Positions 5,928 to 13,243 of a stretch of DNA of 36,053 nt are shown piece by piece; position 1 is the first letter of the stretch; each line of letters begins with the position of its first letter. A program made the translations under genes and the position numbers. Where the stretch lies: positions 1-36,053 of the forward strand of contig NZ_JAKSYO010000144.1 of assembly GCF_022829635.1 (NCBI RefSeq). The letters run 5' to 3'. The notes under the pieces are model-generated. The model was not told the origin of the DNA and searched no databases. It saw only the letters and a program-made list of their open reading frames with translations. Source of the DNA: Methylobacterium sp. E-066 (GTDB lineage: Bacteria > Pseudomonadota > Alphaproteobacteria > Rhizobiales > Beijerinckiaceae).

Positions 5928-7192
5928 GCCAGCCAGTCCGGCACCCGGTCGAGGGCGACGAGATCCTCAACGCTGACCCGCGGGCGCACCACGGCCGCTT
6001 GGTCGCCGCGCACCAGCACCTCCGGCACCAGGGCGCGGGTGTTGTAGGTGCCGGCCTGGACCGCCCCGTAGGCACCCGCGCTCATCACGGCGATCAGGTC
6101 GCCGGCCGTCACCGCCGGCATCTCGCGGTTGAGGGCGAGATAGTCGCCGGTCTCGCAGACTGGGCCGACCACGTCGGCGACGATGCGGGGCGTGTCCGGC
6201 CCCGGCTCGGCGACGGGGCGCAGGCCGTGATAGGCCTCGTACAGGGTCGGGCGGATCAGGTCGTTCATCGCGGCGTCGACGATCACGAAGGTGCGCCCCT
6301 CGGAGTGCTTCACGTACAGCACCCGGGTCACCAGGATCCCGGCATTGCCGGAGATCATCCGGCCGATCTCGAAGACCGGGCGCAGGCCGAGCGGCGCGAA
6401 ATGCGGCCGCAGGGTCGCCGCCAGGGCGGCGGGATCGGGCGGCGGGGCGTTGTCGTCCCGGTACGGGATGCCGAGGCCGCCGCCGAAATCGATGTGGCGC
6501 AGGGGATGGCCGGCCGCCAGGAGCTGCCGGGCGAGGTCGGCAAGCAGCTTGGCCGCGCTGGCGAACGGCGCGAGGTCGGTGATCTGGCTGCCGATATGCA
6601 TGTCGACGCCGTGGACCGCGAGCCCCGGCAGAGTCGCGGCGGCGGCGTAGACCGCGGGCGCCCGGGTGATCGGGATGCCGAACTTGTTCTCGTATTTGCC
6701 GGTGGAGATCTTGGCGTGGGTGCCGGCATCCACGTCCGGGTTGACCCGCACCGAGACCGGCGCGGTCAGGCCGAGGCTCACTGCGGTCTCCGAGAGCTGG
6801 GCCAGTTCCGGCTCGCTCTCGACGTTGAAGCAGAAAATGCCGGCCTGGAGCGCGGCCACCATCTCGTCCCGGGTCTTGCCGACCCCGGAGAAGACGATCT
6901 TGGCCGGATCGACGCCGGCCGCCAGCGCCCGGTGCAGTTCGCCGCCGGAGACGATGTCCATGCCGGCGCCCTGGGCCGCGAGGGTCCGCAGCACGGCCTG
7001 ATTCGAGTTCGCCTTCATGGCGAAGCAGACCAGCGCGTCGTCGCCCGCGAAGGCCTCGGCGAACACGCGGTAGTGCCGCTCCAGGGTGGCGGTGCTGTAG
7101 CAGTAGAACGGCGTGCCGACCTCCGCGGCGAGGCCCGTCAGGTCGACGTCCTCGGCCTGCAGGCGGCCGTCGCGATAGTGGAAATGGTGCAT
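5924..7192 (-). CDS. lysA: Diaminopimelate decarboxylase
   Basis: This encodes 422 residues from ATG 7192; the upstream in-frame extension to 7273 is not homologous-looking. It is a fold-type III pyridoxal phosphate enzyme that makes L-lysine from meso-diaminopimelate. The cofactor lysine is K60 in CFAMKANSN. Further family motifs are SGGELHRAL, HIGSQI, the phosphate-binding GGGLGIPY, EIGRMISG (usually EPGR), CETGD with the active-site cysteine of the partner subunit (usually CESGD), and MSAGAYG. It lies downstream of an LptM-like lipoprotein gene, a widespread pairing, and overlaps a glycosyltransferase gene by four bases. Confidence 0.95.
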   Translation of the reverse strand: MHHFHYRDGRLQAEDVDLTGLAAEVGTPFYCYSTATLERHYRVFAEAFAGDDALVCFAMKANSNQAVLRTLAAQGAGMDIVSGGELHRALAAGVDPAKIVFSGVGKTRDEMVAALQAGIFCFNVESEPELAQLSETAVSLGLTAPVSVRVNPDVDAGTHAKISTGKYENKFGIPITRAPAVYAAAATLPGLAVHGVDMHIGSQITDLAPFASAAKLLADLARQLLAAGHPLRHIDFGGGLGIPYRDDNAPPPDPAALAATLRPHFAPLGLRPVFEIGRMISGNAGILVTRVLYVKHSEGRTFVIVDAAMNDLIRPTLYEAYHGLRPVAEPGPDTPRIVADVVGPVCETGDYLALNREMPAVTAGDLIAVMSAGAYGAVQAGTYNTRALVPEVLVRGDQAAVVRPRVSVEDLVALDRVPDWLA

Positions 7193-7327
7193 CTCGGCCG
7201 TGTCTCTCCTGCACGCCGGAGCGCGGGGTGTTTCCCGTGAAACATCCCGGCCGCCTGCCGGCGGGGCGCCCATCGATGACGGACGCAGCGCGGCGCAGGC
7301 GCGGAGCGCGGCTCCGGCAAACGCCGT

Positions 7328-7675
7328 CTACAGCAGCGGATCGAGAATGAAAGGCTCCTTGGGGATCCGATAGCCGCGCTTCGCGCCGCGGCTGGTCTCG
7401 ATCGGCGCCCCGGTGCCGCCCGGCGGAACCGCCGCGACGGAGAGCTCGTCCCCGGTCCGCACCCCCTCGGCCGTCGGCTCCTCCGCGCCGCCGCCGAGGC
7501 CGACCGAGACCGGCAGGGTCCGGCGGCCGTTGACCGAGTCGGATCCCGCCTGCGCGGTCGGGGTCGGCGCCGCGGTCTGAGGCGGCTCGAGGGCGCCCCG
7601 CCGTCCGCAGGCGGAGACCCCGAGGGCCACGAGGCCGGACACGGCGAGGAGCTTCAGGGCGGGAGACGACAACAT
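7328..7675 (-). CDS. lptM: LptM-like lipoprotein
   Basis: This encodes 115 residues. The N-terminus is a lipoprotein signal with lipobox VSAC and lipidated C23, followed at once by GRRGALEPP, the signature of the short lipoprotein family now called LptM (YifL), which helps oxidative maturation of the LPS translocon LptD in Enterobacteria. The family core is only about 20 residues; the remaining tail (PTPTAQAGSDS...YRIPKEPFILDPLL) is alphaproteobacterial in style. It sits 135 bases before lysA. In many genomes argH precedes it, but here argH is not adjacent. Confidence 0.75.
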   Translation of the reverse strand: MLSSPALKLLAVSGLVALGVSACGRRGALEPPQTAAPTPTAQAGSDSVNGRRTLPVSVGLGGGAEEPTAEGVRTGDELSVAAVPPGGTGAPIETSRGAKRGYRIPKEPFILDPLL

Positions 7676-7790
7676 CGCGCGCAGGTCCGACGGGCTCGGC
7701 GCCGGCGCTCGAGAGCCGGCGGGAGCGCTACCTTAGCCGTTGCCGGGCGTCGGCGCGAGCGCGCAGCCGCTACACGCTGCCAGGCTGTGC

Positions 7791-8108
7791 TCAGCCGCGT
7801 TGGTCCTTGGAGCCCTGCGCGCCCTGTTTGCCCTTGGCGGGGGCGTCCTGCTGCTGCTGAGCCTCGTAGGCGTCGATCGCCCGGCGGCAATTCTCGCTGA
7901 GCTTCTTCCAGTTCTTCTGGAAGCAGGCATCGGTGGCCGGATCGTCGGGGGCCAGGTTGCCGCAATAGGTCAGATAATCGCCGGTGCAGTATTTCTTCAG
8001 GGTCTCGTTGCCGCGCTTCGACTGCTGCGCCGCGGCCGGCAGCGTCAGGGCGGTGGCTGCCGCGACGGCGAGAAGGATTGGCTTCAGGCGCATGGGGATA
8101 CGTACCAT
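7791..8108 (-). CDS. Exported cysteine-rich protein
   Basis: This encodes 105 residues (100 if the second ATG at 8093 is used; neither start has a clear ribosome binding site). A signal peptide ending LTLPAAA is followed by QQSKRGNETLKKYCTGDY, then LTYCGNLAPDDPATDACFQK and NWKKLSENCRRAI. The four-cysteine pattern resembles a single cysteine-rich repeat of the GLG1/FGF-receptor type (Cys_rich_FGFR) that occurs in bacterial periplasmic proteins. The tail is Gln/Lys-rich and probably disordered. Function is unknown. Confidence 0.65.
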   Translation of the reverse strand: MVRIPMRLKPILLAVAAATALTLPAAAQQSKRGNETLKKYCTGDYLTYCGNLAPDDPATDACFQKNWKKLSENCRRAIDAYEAQQQQDAPAKGKQGAQGSKDQRG

Positions 8109-8220
8109 CTCTCGGAGTCAGGAATGTCGGGATCAATCCGGGTTGCGATGATGCCTTTGCATGGTCGAAACAAGGCAACCCGCGAACGTTTCTCGGTGGC
8201 GAACGGCCCACGCGGCCCGG

Positions 8221-8925
8221 TCAGACGTGCTCGGGCTGCGGCGCCGGGAATGCCGCTTTGGGCATCCGGTCCTGACCGGTCAGGGCGTCGGCGACCTCGG
8301 TGATCCGCCGGCGCAGATCGGCGTACTCCCCCTCGGTGCCGCCCTGGCGATCCGCGAGGGTTTGGGCCAGGGCCTCCTCGGCCGCCTTCAGGCTGGCGCG
8401 CAGAGCGTCGCGCTCCGCTGCCAGTGCGGCCGCATCCTCGCCCTGCGGCTGATCGGCCCTTCGGCCCTGCCGAACCGCCAGGAGGCTGTCGAGCAGGTCC
8501 GCATGCGCGTCTTCGAGGGCGCGCAGGGTGGCAAGGCTCGCTGTGCCGTCCTCGCGGGCGCTGGCCAGCTCGGTCTCGAGCTCCCGGGACTTGGCCTGCG
8601 CCTGCGCGATCTCGGCGTCCCGGGCGGCCACGTCCCGGGCGAGGGCGGCCGCCCGCATCGCGCCGGCGCCGATCGCCGCGAGGTCTTCGTGGCGCCTGGC
8701 CTGCACGGTCTCGACCCGGCGCTCCAGGCGCCGTTGCTGCACGGCGAATTGCGCGCGCAGAAAATCCCGCTCCGCCGCGATCTCGGCCGGCGACAGCGGC
8801 AGCCGTGCCTCGGCGCGTCGCCGCGCCAGGCGCGCCGCGCGCGCGTTGAGCGCCGGGAGCAGCAGCAGGCCGCACAGGCTCGCCGCCAAGAAACCCAGCG
8901 CGAAGATCATCACGGTTTCGATCAC
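8221..8925 (-). CDS. Membrane-anchored coiled-coil protein
   Basis: This encodes 234 residues from GTG 8925. One N-terminal membrane helix, VMIFALGFLAASLCGLLLLPAL (residues 5-26), is followed by almost 180 residues of alanine/arginine/glutamate-rich heptads (RRRAEARLPLSPAEIAAERDFLRAQFAVQQRRLERRVETVQ...), predicted coiled coil. The stretch LSPAEIAAERDFLRAQFAVQ looks conserved rather than random. No enzymatic motif is present. It is likely an inner membrane scaffold facing the cytoplasm. No ribosome binding site is obvious, so the start is uncertain. Confidence 0.7.
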   Translation of the reverse strand: MIETVMIFALGFLAASLCGLLLLPALNARAARLARRRAEARLPLSPAEIAAERDFLRAQFAVQQRRLERRVETVQARRHEDLAAIGAGAMRAAALARDVAARDAEIAQAQAKSRELETELASAREDGTASLATLRALEDAHADLLDSLLAVRQGRRADQPQGEDAAALAAERDALRASLKAAEEALAQTLADRQGGTEGEYADLRRRITEVADALTGQDRMPKAAFPAPQPEHV

Positions 8926-9019
8926 GAGGGAGCAGCCCGCGCATGCAGCCGGAAAACCCGGCCCGGTTTCAGTCTAACCCAGGACGGCCGCCGGGGCGAA
9001 ATCAAGCTACGCTCATCAA

Positions 9020-9640
9020 TCAGAACGGGTTCCAGGTCGCCTCCCGGGTGAACTTGAGATAGCCGACATTGATTCCCAGCCGCGCGCCGACGCCGCTGCG
9101 GATCGGGACCACGATGATGCGGTCGCTCACCACCGCGGTCATGCCGAAGCCGCCGACCAGATAGGCCGAGCCGTCGACGCCGCCGAAGCGCCGGAACAGC
9201 TCGCGCACGTTCGGCAGGTTGTAGACCAGCATCATGGTGCGCGCGCCGTCGCCGCCGACATCGAAGCCTACGGACGGACCCTGCCAGTAGACGTGCTTCT
9301 GACCGGCATTGCGGGTGTAGAGCGTCCCCTCGCCGTAGCGGACGCCGGCCACCACGGCGCCCCCGCCCTCCTGCCCGAGGATGTAGCCGTTCGGCTCGCC
9401 CCAGCGTCGCCCCGCCTCCTCGACGGTGAGCGCGAGGCCGCGGGAGACCGAGCCGAAAAACCGGTGGCCCGATTCCACGATCTCGCCCGGGCGGAAGGTC
9501 TCGGGCGTGTCCTGGTCCTCGCCGCGAGCCAAAGCCGGGCCGATCCCGGCGAGGCCCGCCAGCGGCGTGCCCAGCGCCAGGCCGAGGCCCGCGCGGAGCA
9601 GGTGGCGGCGGTGGGTGCCGCGCTCGTCTCGTGCCGTCAT
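9020..9640 (-). CDS. DUF1134 (EipA-type) envelope protein
   Basis: This encodes 206 residues from ATG 9640, with a GGAGG site just before it; the longer frame upstream runs into a repeat and is rejected. The N-terminus has a twin-arginine-like signal, RRHLLRAGLGLALGTPLAGL. The mature part carries the DUF1134 pattern: SGHRFFGSVSRGLALTVEEA, GYILGQEGGGAVVAGVRYGEGTL, VYWQGPSVGFDVGGDGARTM, RFGGVDGSAYLVGGFG, and ending LGINVGYLKFT. The family includes Brucella EipA, a periplasmic protein needed for envelope integrity. The role here is inferred from the family. Confidence 0.85.
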   Translation of the reverse strand: MTARDERGTHRRHLLRAGLGLALGTPLAGLAGIGPALARGEDQDTPETFRPGEIVESGHRFFGSVSRGLALTVEEAGRRWGEPNGYILGQEGGGAVVAGVRYGEGTLYTRNAGQKHVYWQGPSVGFDVGGDGARTMMLVYNLPNVRELFRRFGGVDGSAYLVGGFGMTAVVSDRIIVVPIRSGVGARLGINVGYLKFTREATWNPF

Positions 9641-9670
9641 CGTTGCCTCCTCGCCCGGTTCGACTCTGCG

Positions 9671-9714
9671 TCGCCTTTTTCCGAAAGCCGGTGGCCACCT
9701 TTCGGGACGATGCT
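9671..9714. repeat. Short hairpin repeat, copy 2
   Basis: This is the second copy of the unit at 1901-1944. CCGAAAG at 9681-9687 pairs with CTTTCGG at 9698-9704, giving a perfect 7-bp hairpin. It lies just upstream of the EipA-type gene, so on the minus strand it is in the promoter or leader region of that gene. Confidence 0.7.
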
Positions 9715-10003
9715 CTAACGGTTCCGCGATGGATCCTTGCCGCCACGCCCACGGGCCGGTCTCGGCCGCCGCCGCGACCGGGTTCACCCCGCGATCCGGG
9801 ACGGCGCGGACCGCTCCGTCGGACCAGCTTCTGAGGAAAACCGCAAGATGTGGTTAACGCGCCCTGACGCCGCTCCGGCCCCCGGCTCGACGCGCGGGCC
9901 GGAGCGCGACTCCGCATCCGACGATGTTCATGCATCTTCGGCAGAGGAGAACGACGGCCAGGGGCACGCGCCTTTCCCTCCCCCCTCTGCGCTATCGGAT
10001 TCA
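9715..10003. other. Gene-free stretch between repeats
   Basis: Together with the flanking repeats this makes a gap of more than 700 bases without a convincing gene. The long frames in it are arginine/proline-rich shadows. No promoter or RNA structure stands out. Confidence 0.4.
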
Positions 10004-10380
10004 CACATCCCCGGATGTGGCGCGGGTCCCCTCTCCCGTGCGGGAGAGGGACAGGGTGAGGGATGCGCGCTTTCCGGACAGACCTGGTCCCTCACCCCAA
10101 CCCTCTCCCGCACGGGAGAGGGGGCGCGTGGCGGCTTTCGCGAGCCGATGTGTGAATATCGTAGGCCCTTTGCAGGGGAGGGTGGCCCGCGAAGCGGGTC
10201 GGGAGAGGGGAGCAACGCGTCCGAAAAAGTCGCGACAGGCGTGAAATCTGCCACCGTCGCGCTGCCCCTCTCCCGACCCCTGCTGACGCAGGGGCCACCC
10301 TCCCCCGCAGAGGGGGGAGGGAGTGCGCGTGTCATCTCCGGACCGGGCCGAGGCCGATCAGAAGCCCGATATGTGAATCC
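10004..10380. repeat. Composite palindromic repeat island
   Basis: Positions 10023-10164 repeat 1-142. The unit is bracketed by the inverted motifs CGGATTCACACATC (about 10000-10014) and GATGTGTGAATATCG (about 10148-10162). A second large inverted pair follows: a block from about 10173 to 10210 (GGGGAGGGTGGCCC...GGTCGGGAGAGGGG) is complementary to about 10265-10305. A further GATATGTGAATCCG closes the island at about 10368-10381. There is no transposase. It looks like two non-autonomous elements side by side or nested. Confidence 0.75.
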
Positions 10381-10930
10381 GCTCGGCCTCGCATCGGGGG
10401 CAACGGATCGCGGCGAGCGTACCCGTGACATCAAGAACCTGTGCCTCCGCCCGCGCGCATCGCGATCGGCGACCGCCTTGGCGCTCGCCGTACTCCTGAT
10501 CACCGCCGGCGTCCCGGCGGCGGCCGGCCCGTCGGCGGCGACGATCGAGCTGCTGGCACTCGAGGGGTTCGACCCGGTCAGCTACTTCCTGAAGGAGGGA
10601 CCGCAGGCGGGCGCCGCGCGGTTCGAGCTGTCCTGGGGCGGTAAGGTCTGGCGCTTCGCCAGCGGCGCCGACCGGGCCGCCTTCCGGGACAATCCGGAGG
10701 TCTACGCCCCGCGGCTCGGCGGCTTCGACGCCGCCGGCATCCTGGACGGGCGCCTGGTCGATGCCGACCCCCTGGTCTTCGCCGTGATCGGCGAGCGCCT
10801 CTACCTGTTCCGGGATGCGGAGCGGCGCGCCCGGTTCCTGGCCGAGCCAGAGCTGGTCCGGCGGGCGGAGGCGGCGTGGCCCGGCCTGCAGGGCCAATTG
10901 GATATGCCGATCAGGGATGCGCCGCGGTGA
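10373..10930 (+). CDS. YHS-like domain exported protein, start uncertain
   Basis: From residue 37 on, the frame reads like a secreted YHS-type protein: a hydrophobic signal (ATALALAVLLITAGVPAAAG), then LALEGFDPVSYFLKEGPQAGAARFELSWGGKVWRFASGADRAAFRDNPEVYAPRLGGFDA and a C-terminal DPLVFAVIGERLYLFRDAERRARFLAEPE. The order GFDPVSYF...WRFAS..DRAAF...PE.YAP..GG is typical of the periplasmic YHS group, whose members may bind metal. The only in-frame GTG (10373) lies in the repeat island and has no ribosome binding site; an in-frame TTG is at 10478. The 3' end overlaps the convergent cysQ by 20 bases. Confidence 0.7.
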   Translation: MNPLGLASGATDRGERTRDIKNLCLRPRASRSATALALAVLLITAGVPAAAGPSAATIELLALEGFDPVSYFLKEGPQAGAARFELSWGGKVWRFASGADRAAFRDNPEVYAPRLGGFDAAGILDGRLVDADPLVFAVIGERLYLFRDAERRARFLAEPELVRRAEAAWPGLQGQLDMPIRDAPR

Positions 10931-11795
10931 GGCGCGTCTCCGGCGCCCGGCCCTTTCCGCCGGGGACGGGGAGGGCGAGCCCGGCGGCGAGGTCCGGATC
11001 GCCCAGGGCCGCGAACGGCCCGTTGCGGTAACCGGCGTGGTAGCGTCCGTACAGGATCGGACCGCCGCCCGGGACGACCACGCAGCCGCCGGCCGCCGTC
11101 AGGATGTGATCGCCAGCGGCCGTGTCCCATTCCATGGTCGGTCCGCAGCGGATGTAGATATCCGCCTCGCCGGCGGCGATCAGCCCGAACTTGAGCGCGG
11201 ATCCGGATTGGCGGGTCTCCGAGACGGGCAGCGCTGCGAGGCAGGTGGCGGTCTCGGGATCGCCGTGGCGCCGGCTCCCCAGGGCGACGAGGCCGCTGCG
11301 CGGCGCCGGGCGGGCCCGCACCGGCCGACCCGCGCCCGGCCGCCCCTCGATCACCGGGGCCTCGACGCTGGCCTGTCCCGCCCACCAGACCCGGCCGAGG
11401 CCGGGGGCGACGAGGGCGGCCGCCACCGGCCGCTCCCCCGCCACCAGGGCGATGTTGACCGAATAGTCCGGCGTCCCGGCCAGGAAGTCGCGGGTGCCGT
11501 CCAGGGGATCGACCAGGAAGAAGGTTTGGGCCGGCTGCGCCGCGAGGTCGGCGGCCTGCGCGCCCTCCTCGGCGATGATTGCGATTCCGGGAAAGCGCGC
11601 GGTGAGCGCGGCGACGATCAGCGCTTCGGCCTCGACATCGGCGTCGCTCGACGGCGAGCCGTCCGGCTTGAGGGCGTGCGGGCAGGGGCCGCGATGATAG
11701 CGCCGCAGGACCTGACCCGCGGCACAGGCGATCTCGGCGAGCGCCGCGGCGATCCGCTCGCGCTCAGGTCCCGAAAACATCGCCGCGCCGATCAT
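10911..11795 (-). CDS. cysQ: 3'(2'),5'-bisphosphate nucleotidase, CysQ-like
   Basis: This encodes 294 residues from ATG 11795, which has GGAGG 5 bases upstream. It is an inositol monophosphatase-fold, Mg-dependent, Li-sensitive phosphatase. Metal-binding motifs are visible: IIAEEG, DPLDGTRDF (the DPxDGT signature) and EWDTAAGDHIL. The CysQ group hydrolyses 3'-phosphoadenosine 5'-phosphate from sulfate assimilation; an inositol or histidinol phosphatase role cannot be fully excluded, but the GTRDF and WDTAAGD forms favour CysQ. It is convergent with the YHS-like gene. Confidence 0.85.
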   Translation of the reverse strand: MIGAAMFSGPERERIAAALAEIACAAGQVLRRYHRGPCPHALKPDGSPSSDADVEAEALIVAALTARFPGIAIIAEEGAQAADLAAQPAQTFFLVDPLDGTRDFLAGTPDYSVNIALVAGERPVAAALVAPGLGRVWWAGQASVEAPVIEGRPGAGRPVRARPAPRSGLVALGSRRHGDPETATCLAALPVSETRQSGSALKFGLIAAGEADIYIRCGPTMEWDTAAGDHILTAAGGCVVVPGGGPILYGRYHAGYRNGPFAALGDPDLAAGLALPVPGGKGRAPETRLTAAHP

Positions 11796-12026
11796 TGTTG
11801 CCTCCCGCGCCCGCATGAATGCCCGAGCGGGTTGAGATTGTCGACGGTTTGGGGCGGGAAACGGTTCCGTTGCGTGGTCCTGCACGTGGGACAACCCGCC
11901 GCCGAACGGACCGATTCGACCCCGGTGTCGGCGATTCAGGCGCGATTTGCCTCTCACGGCCCGGCGTGAGCATCGTCGAACACCTCAGAACGACGCGTCG
12001 AAGAGAAAAACCGACCACGTGATCTC
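11796..12026. other. Divergent intergenic region, left half
   Basis: Nothing codes here convincingly. On the minus strand GGAAC at about 11873-11877 followed 17 bases later by CGTC is a weak look-alike of an EcfG-type stress promoter for cysQ. I would not rely on it. Confidence 0.3.
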
Positions 12027-12143
12027 TTCTTAAGAAATAACTAAACCGGGAACCGATAGTTCTGTGCGGGATCAGGTAAAAAACTTGCGGTTGGGCAGCG
12101 ATCTTTGTTACGCAGATCGAACAAGCTAGATCTGAGACACGTC
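12027..12143 (+). promoter_or_regulatory. AT-rich leader with competing inverted repeats
   Basis: This region is markedly AT-rich compared with its surroundings. It contains a 10-base palindrome TTCTTAAGAA (12027-12036) and TTAA-N7-CTAA (12030-12044), close to the CtrA box TTAA-N7-TTAA. CGATCT (12099-12104) is complementary to AGATCG (12114-12119), and CAGATC (12113-12118) is complementary to GATCTG (12129-12134), so the middle arm can pair with either side. The second hairpin would sit directly before the ATG at 12144. Regulation is inferred only. Confidence 0.4.
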
Positions 12144-13154
12144 ATGACTCCCGGAAGACATTTCGCGCTGCCGATATATTTACTGATAATGTTCTGTATC
12201 GTTGGCGCGAATGCAGCAGAATTGGACCTCATCAAGGCTCAATATAAGAGGCCGACGGCGATTACATTCCCGAACGATGCGCCGTTCTCGCCGCAGACGG
12301 CGACCCTCGGCAAGATGCTGTTCTTCGATCCCCGGCTGAGCGGGAAGCAGAACCTCAGCTGCGCGAGCTGCCACAATCCGTCCTTCGGGTTCGAGGTTCC
12401 CGTCCCCGGGGCGATCGGGGCGGCCAACACGCCGCTCGCCCGCAAGGCACCGACCCTGCTGAACGCCGCCTGGATCCCGACGCTGTTCTGGGACGGGCGG
12501 GCGCCGAGCCTGGAGATGCAGGCGCTCGGACCGATCACGGCCGAGGCCGAGATGGACGGCAAGTTCACCGAGATCGTCGCGACCCTCACACGCATACCGG
12601 AATACCGAGCCTGGTTCGGCAAGCTGTTCCCGCGAGACGGTATCACCCAGGACAACCTCCTGACCGCGATCGCCACCTACGAGCGGACGGTCGTGGCGGA
12701 ATGGGCGCCGTTCGACCGCTGGATCGAGGGCGACGCGACGGCGATCTCGCCGGCCGCGCAGCGCGGCTTCGCCCTGTTCACCGGCAAGACCGGTTGCTCG
12801 GGCTGCCATACCGGCTGGAACTTCACCGACAACAAGTTCCACGATCTCGGCATCCCGACGACGGATATCGGGCGCGGGACCTTCGAGCCCGACAACCCGC
12901 TGGCGCAATACGCGTTCAAGACGCCGGGGCTGCGCAACCTGACCTACCGGGCGCCGTTCGGACATGCCGGCCAGTTCGCCAATCTCGAGGAGATCGTCGC
13001 GTTCTACGAGACCGGCGGTCTCGATCGGCCGTCGAAATCGCCGCTGATGAAGCCGCTCAAACTGAGCCCGGAGGAGCGCGCGGACCTGATCGCCTTCCTG
13101 CGCTCGCTGACCGCGGAGCAGACCCGGACCGCCCTGCCGAATCTGCCGAACTAA
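12144..13154 (+). CDS. Diheme cytochrome c peroxidase family protein
   Basis: This encodes 336 residues from ATG 12144; the longer form from TTG 12105 would disturb the signal peptide. The signal peptide is MTPGRHFALPIYLLIMFCIVGANA. Two heme c attachment sites are seen: CASCH (73-77) in the N-terminal domain and CSGCH (218-222) in the C-terminal domain. LGKMLFFDPRLSG, the FWDGRA motif, EM(D) and LRNLTYRAPFGHAGQFANLEEIVAFY are typical of the CcpA/MauG superfamily. It likely reduces hydrogen peroxide in the periplasm with electrons from a cytochrome or quinol, though a MauG-like maturation role is possible. Confidence 0.88.
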   Translation: MTPGRHFALPIYLLIMFCIVGANAAELDLIKAQYKRPTAITFPNDAPFSPQTATLGKMLFFDPRLSGKQNLSCASCHNPSFGFEVPVPGAIGAANTPLARKAPTLLNAAWIPTLFWDGRAPSLEMQALGPITAEAEMDGKFTEIVATLTRIPEYRAWFGKLFPRDGITQDNLLTAIATYERTVVAEWAPFDRWIEGDATAISPAAQRGFALFTGKTGCSGCHTGWNFTDNKFHDLGIPTTDIGRGTFEPDNPLAQYAFKTPGLRNLTYRAPFGHAGQFANLEEIVAFYETGGLDRPSKSPLMKPLKLSPEERADLIAFLRSLTAEQTRTALPNLPN

Positions 13155-13185
13155 AGTTTTGATTTTACATCATGTTTTCCAGGAT

Positions 13186-13216
13186 CCGTCCCCGATCGCA
13201 GCGCGATCGGGGACGG
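13186..13216 (+). terminator. Strong hairpin between peroxidase and chemoreceptor genes
   Basis: CCGTCCCCGATCGC (13186-13199) is perfectly complementary to 13203-13216 with a three-base loop. This 14-bp GC-rich stem lies 31 bases after the peroxidase stop and 27 bases before the chemoreceptor start. No T tract follows, so it may end transcription weakly, protect mRNA ends or limit read-through into the next gene. Confidence 0.5.
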
Positions 13217-13243
13217 CTCTCAGCGGGAAACCGGGAAGTCGCC

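Noticed and set aside
4500..6047. Very long plus-strand open frame of 515 codons
   Set aside because: It runs antisense across tRNA-Ser, the glycosyltransferase and lysA end, has arginine/glycine shadow composition and no recognisable domain.
10023..10164. Possible CRISPR-like array because of repeated CCTCTCCCG blocks
   Set aside because: The blocks are not evenly spaced, there are no distinct spacers and no cas genes; the palindromic structure fits intergenic repeats.
11860..11880. Possible EcfG promoter (GGAAC with a distant CGTC) before cysQ
   Set aside because: The -10 part does not match CGTT and nothing else supports it.
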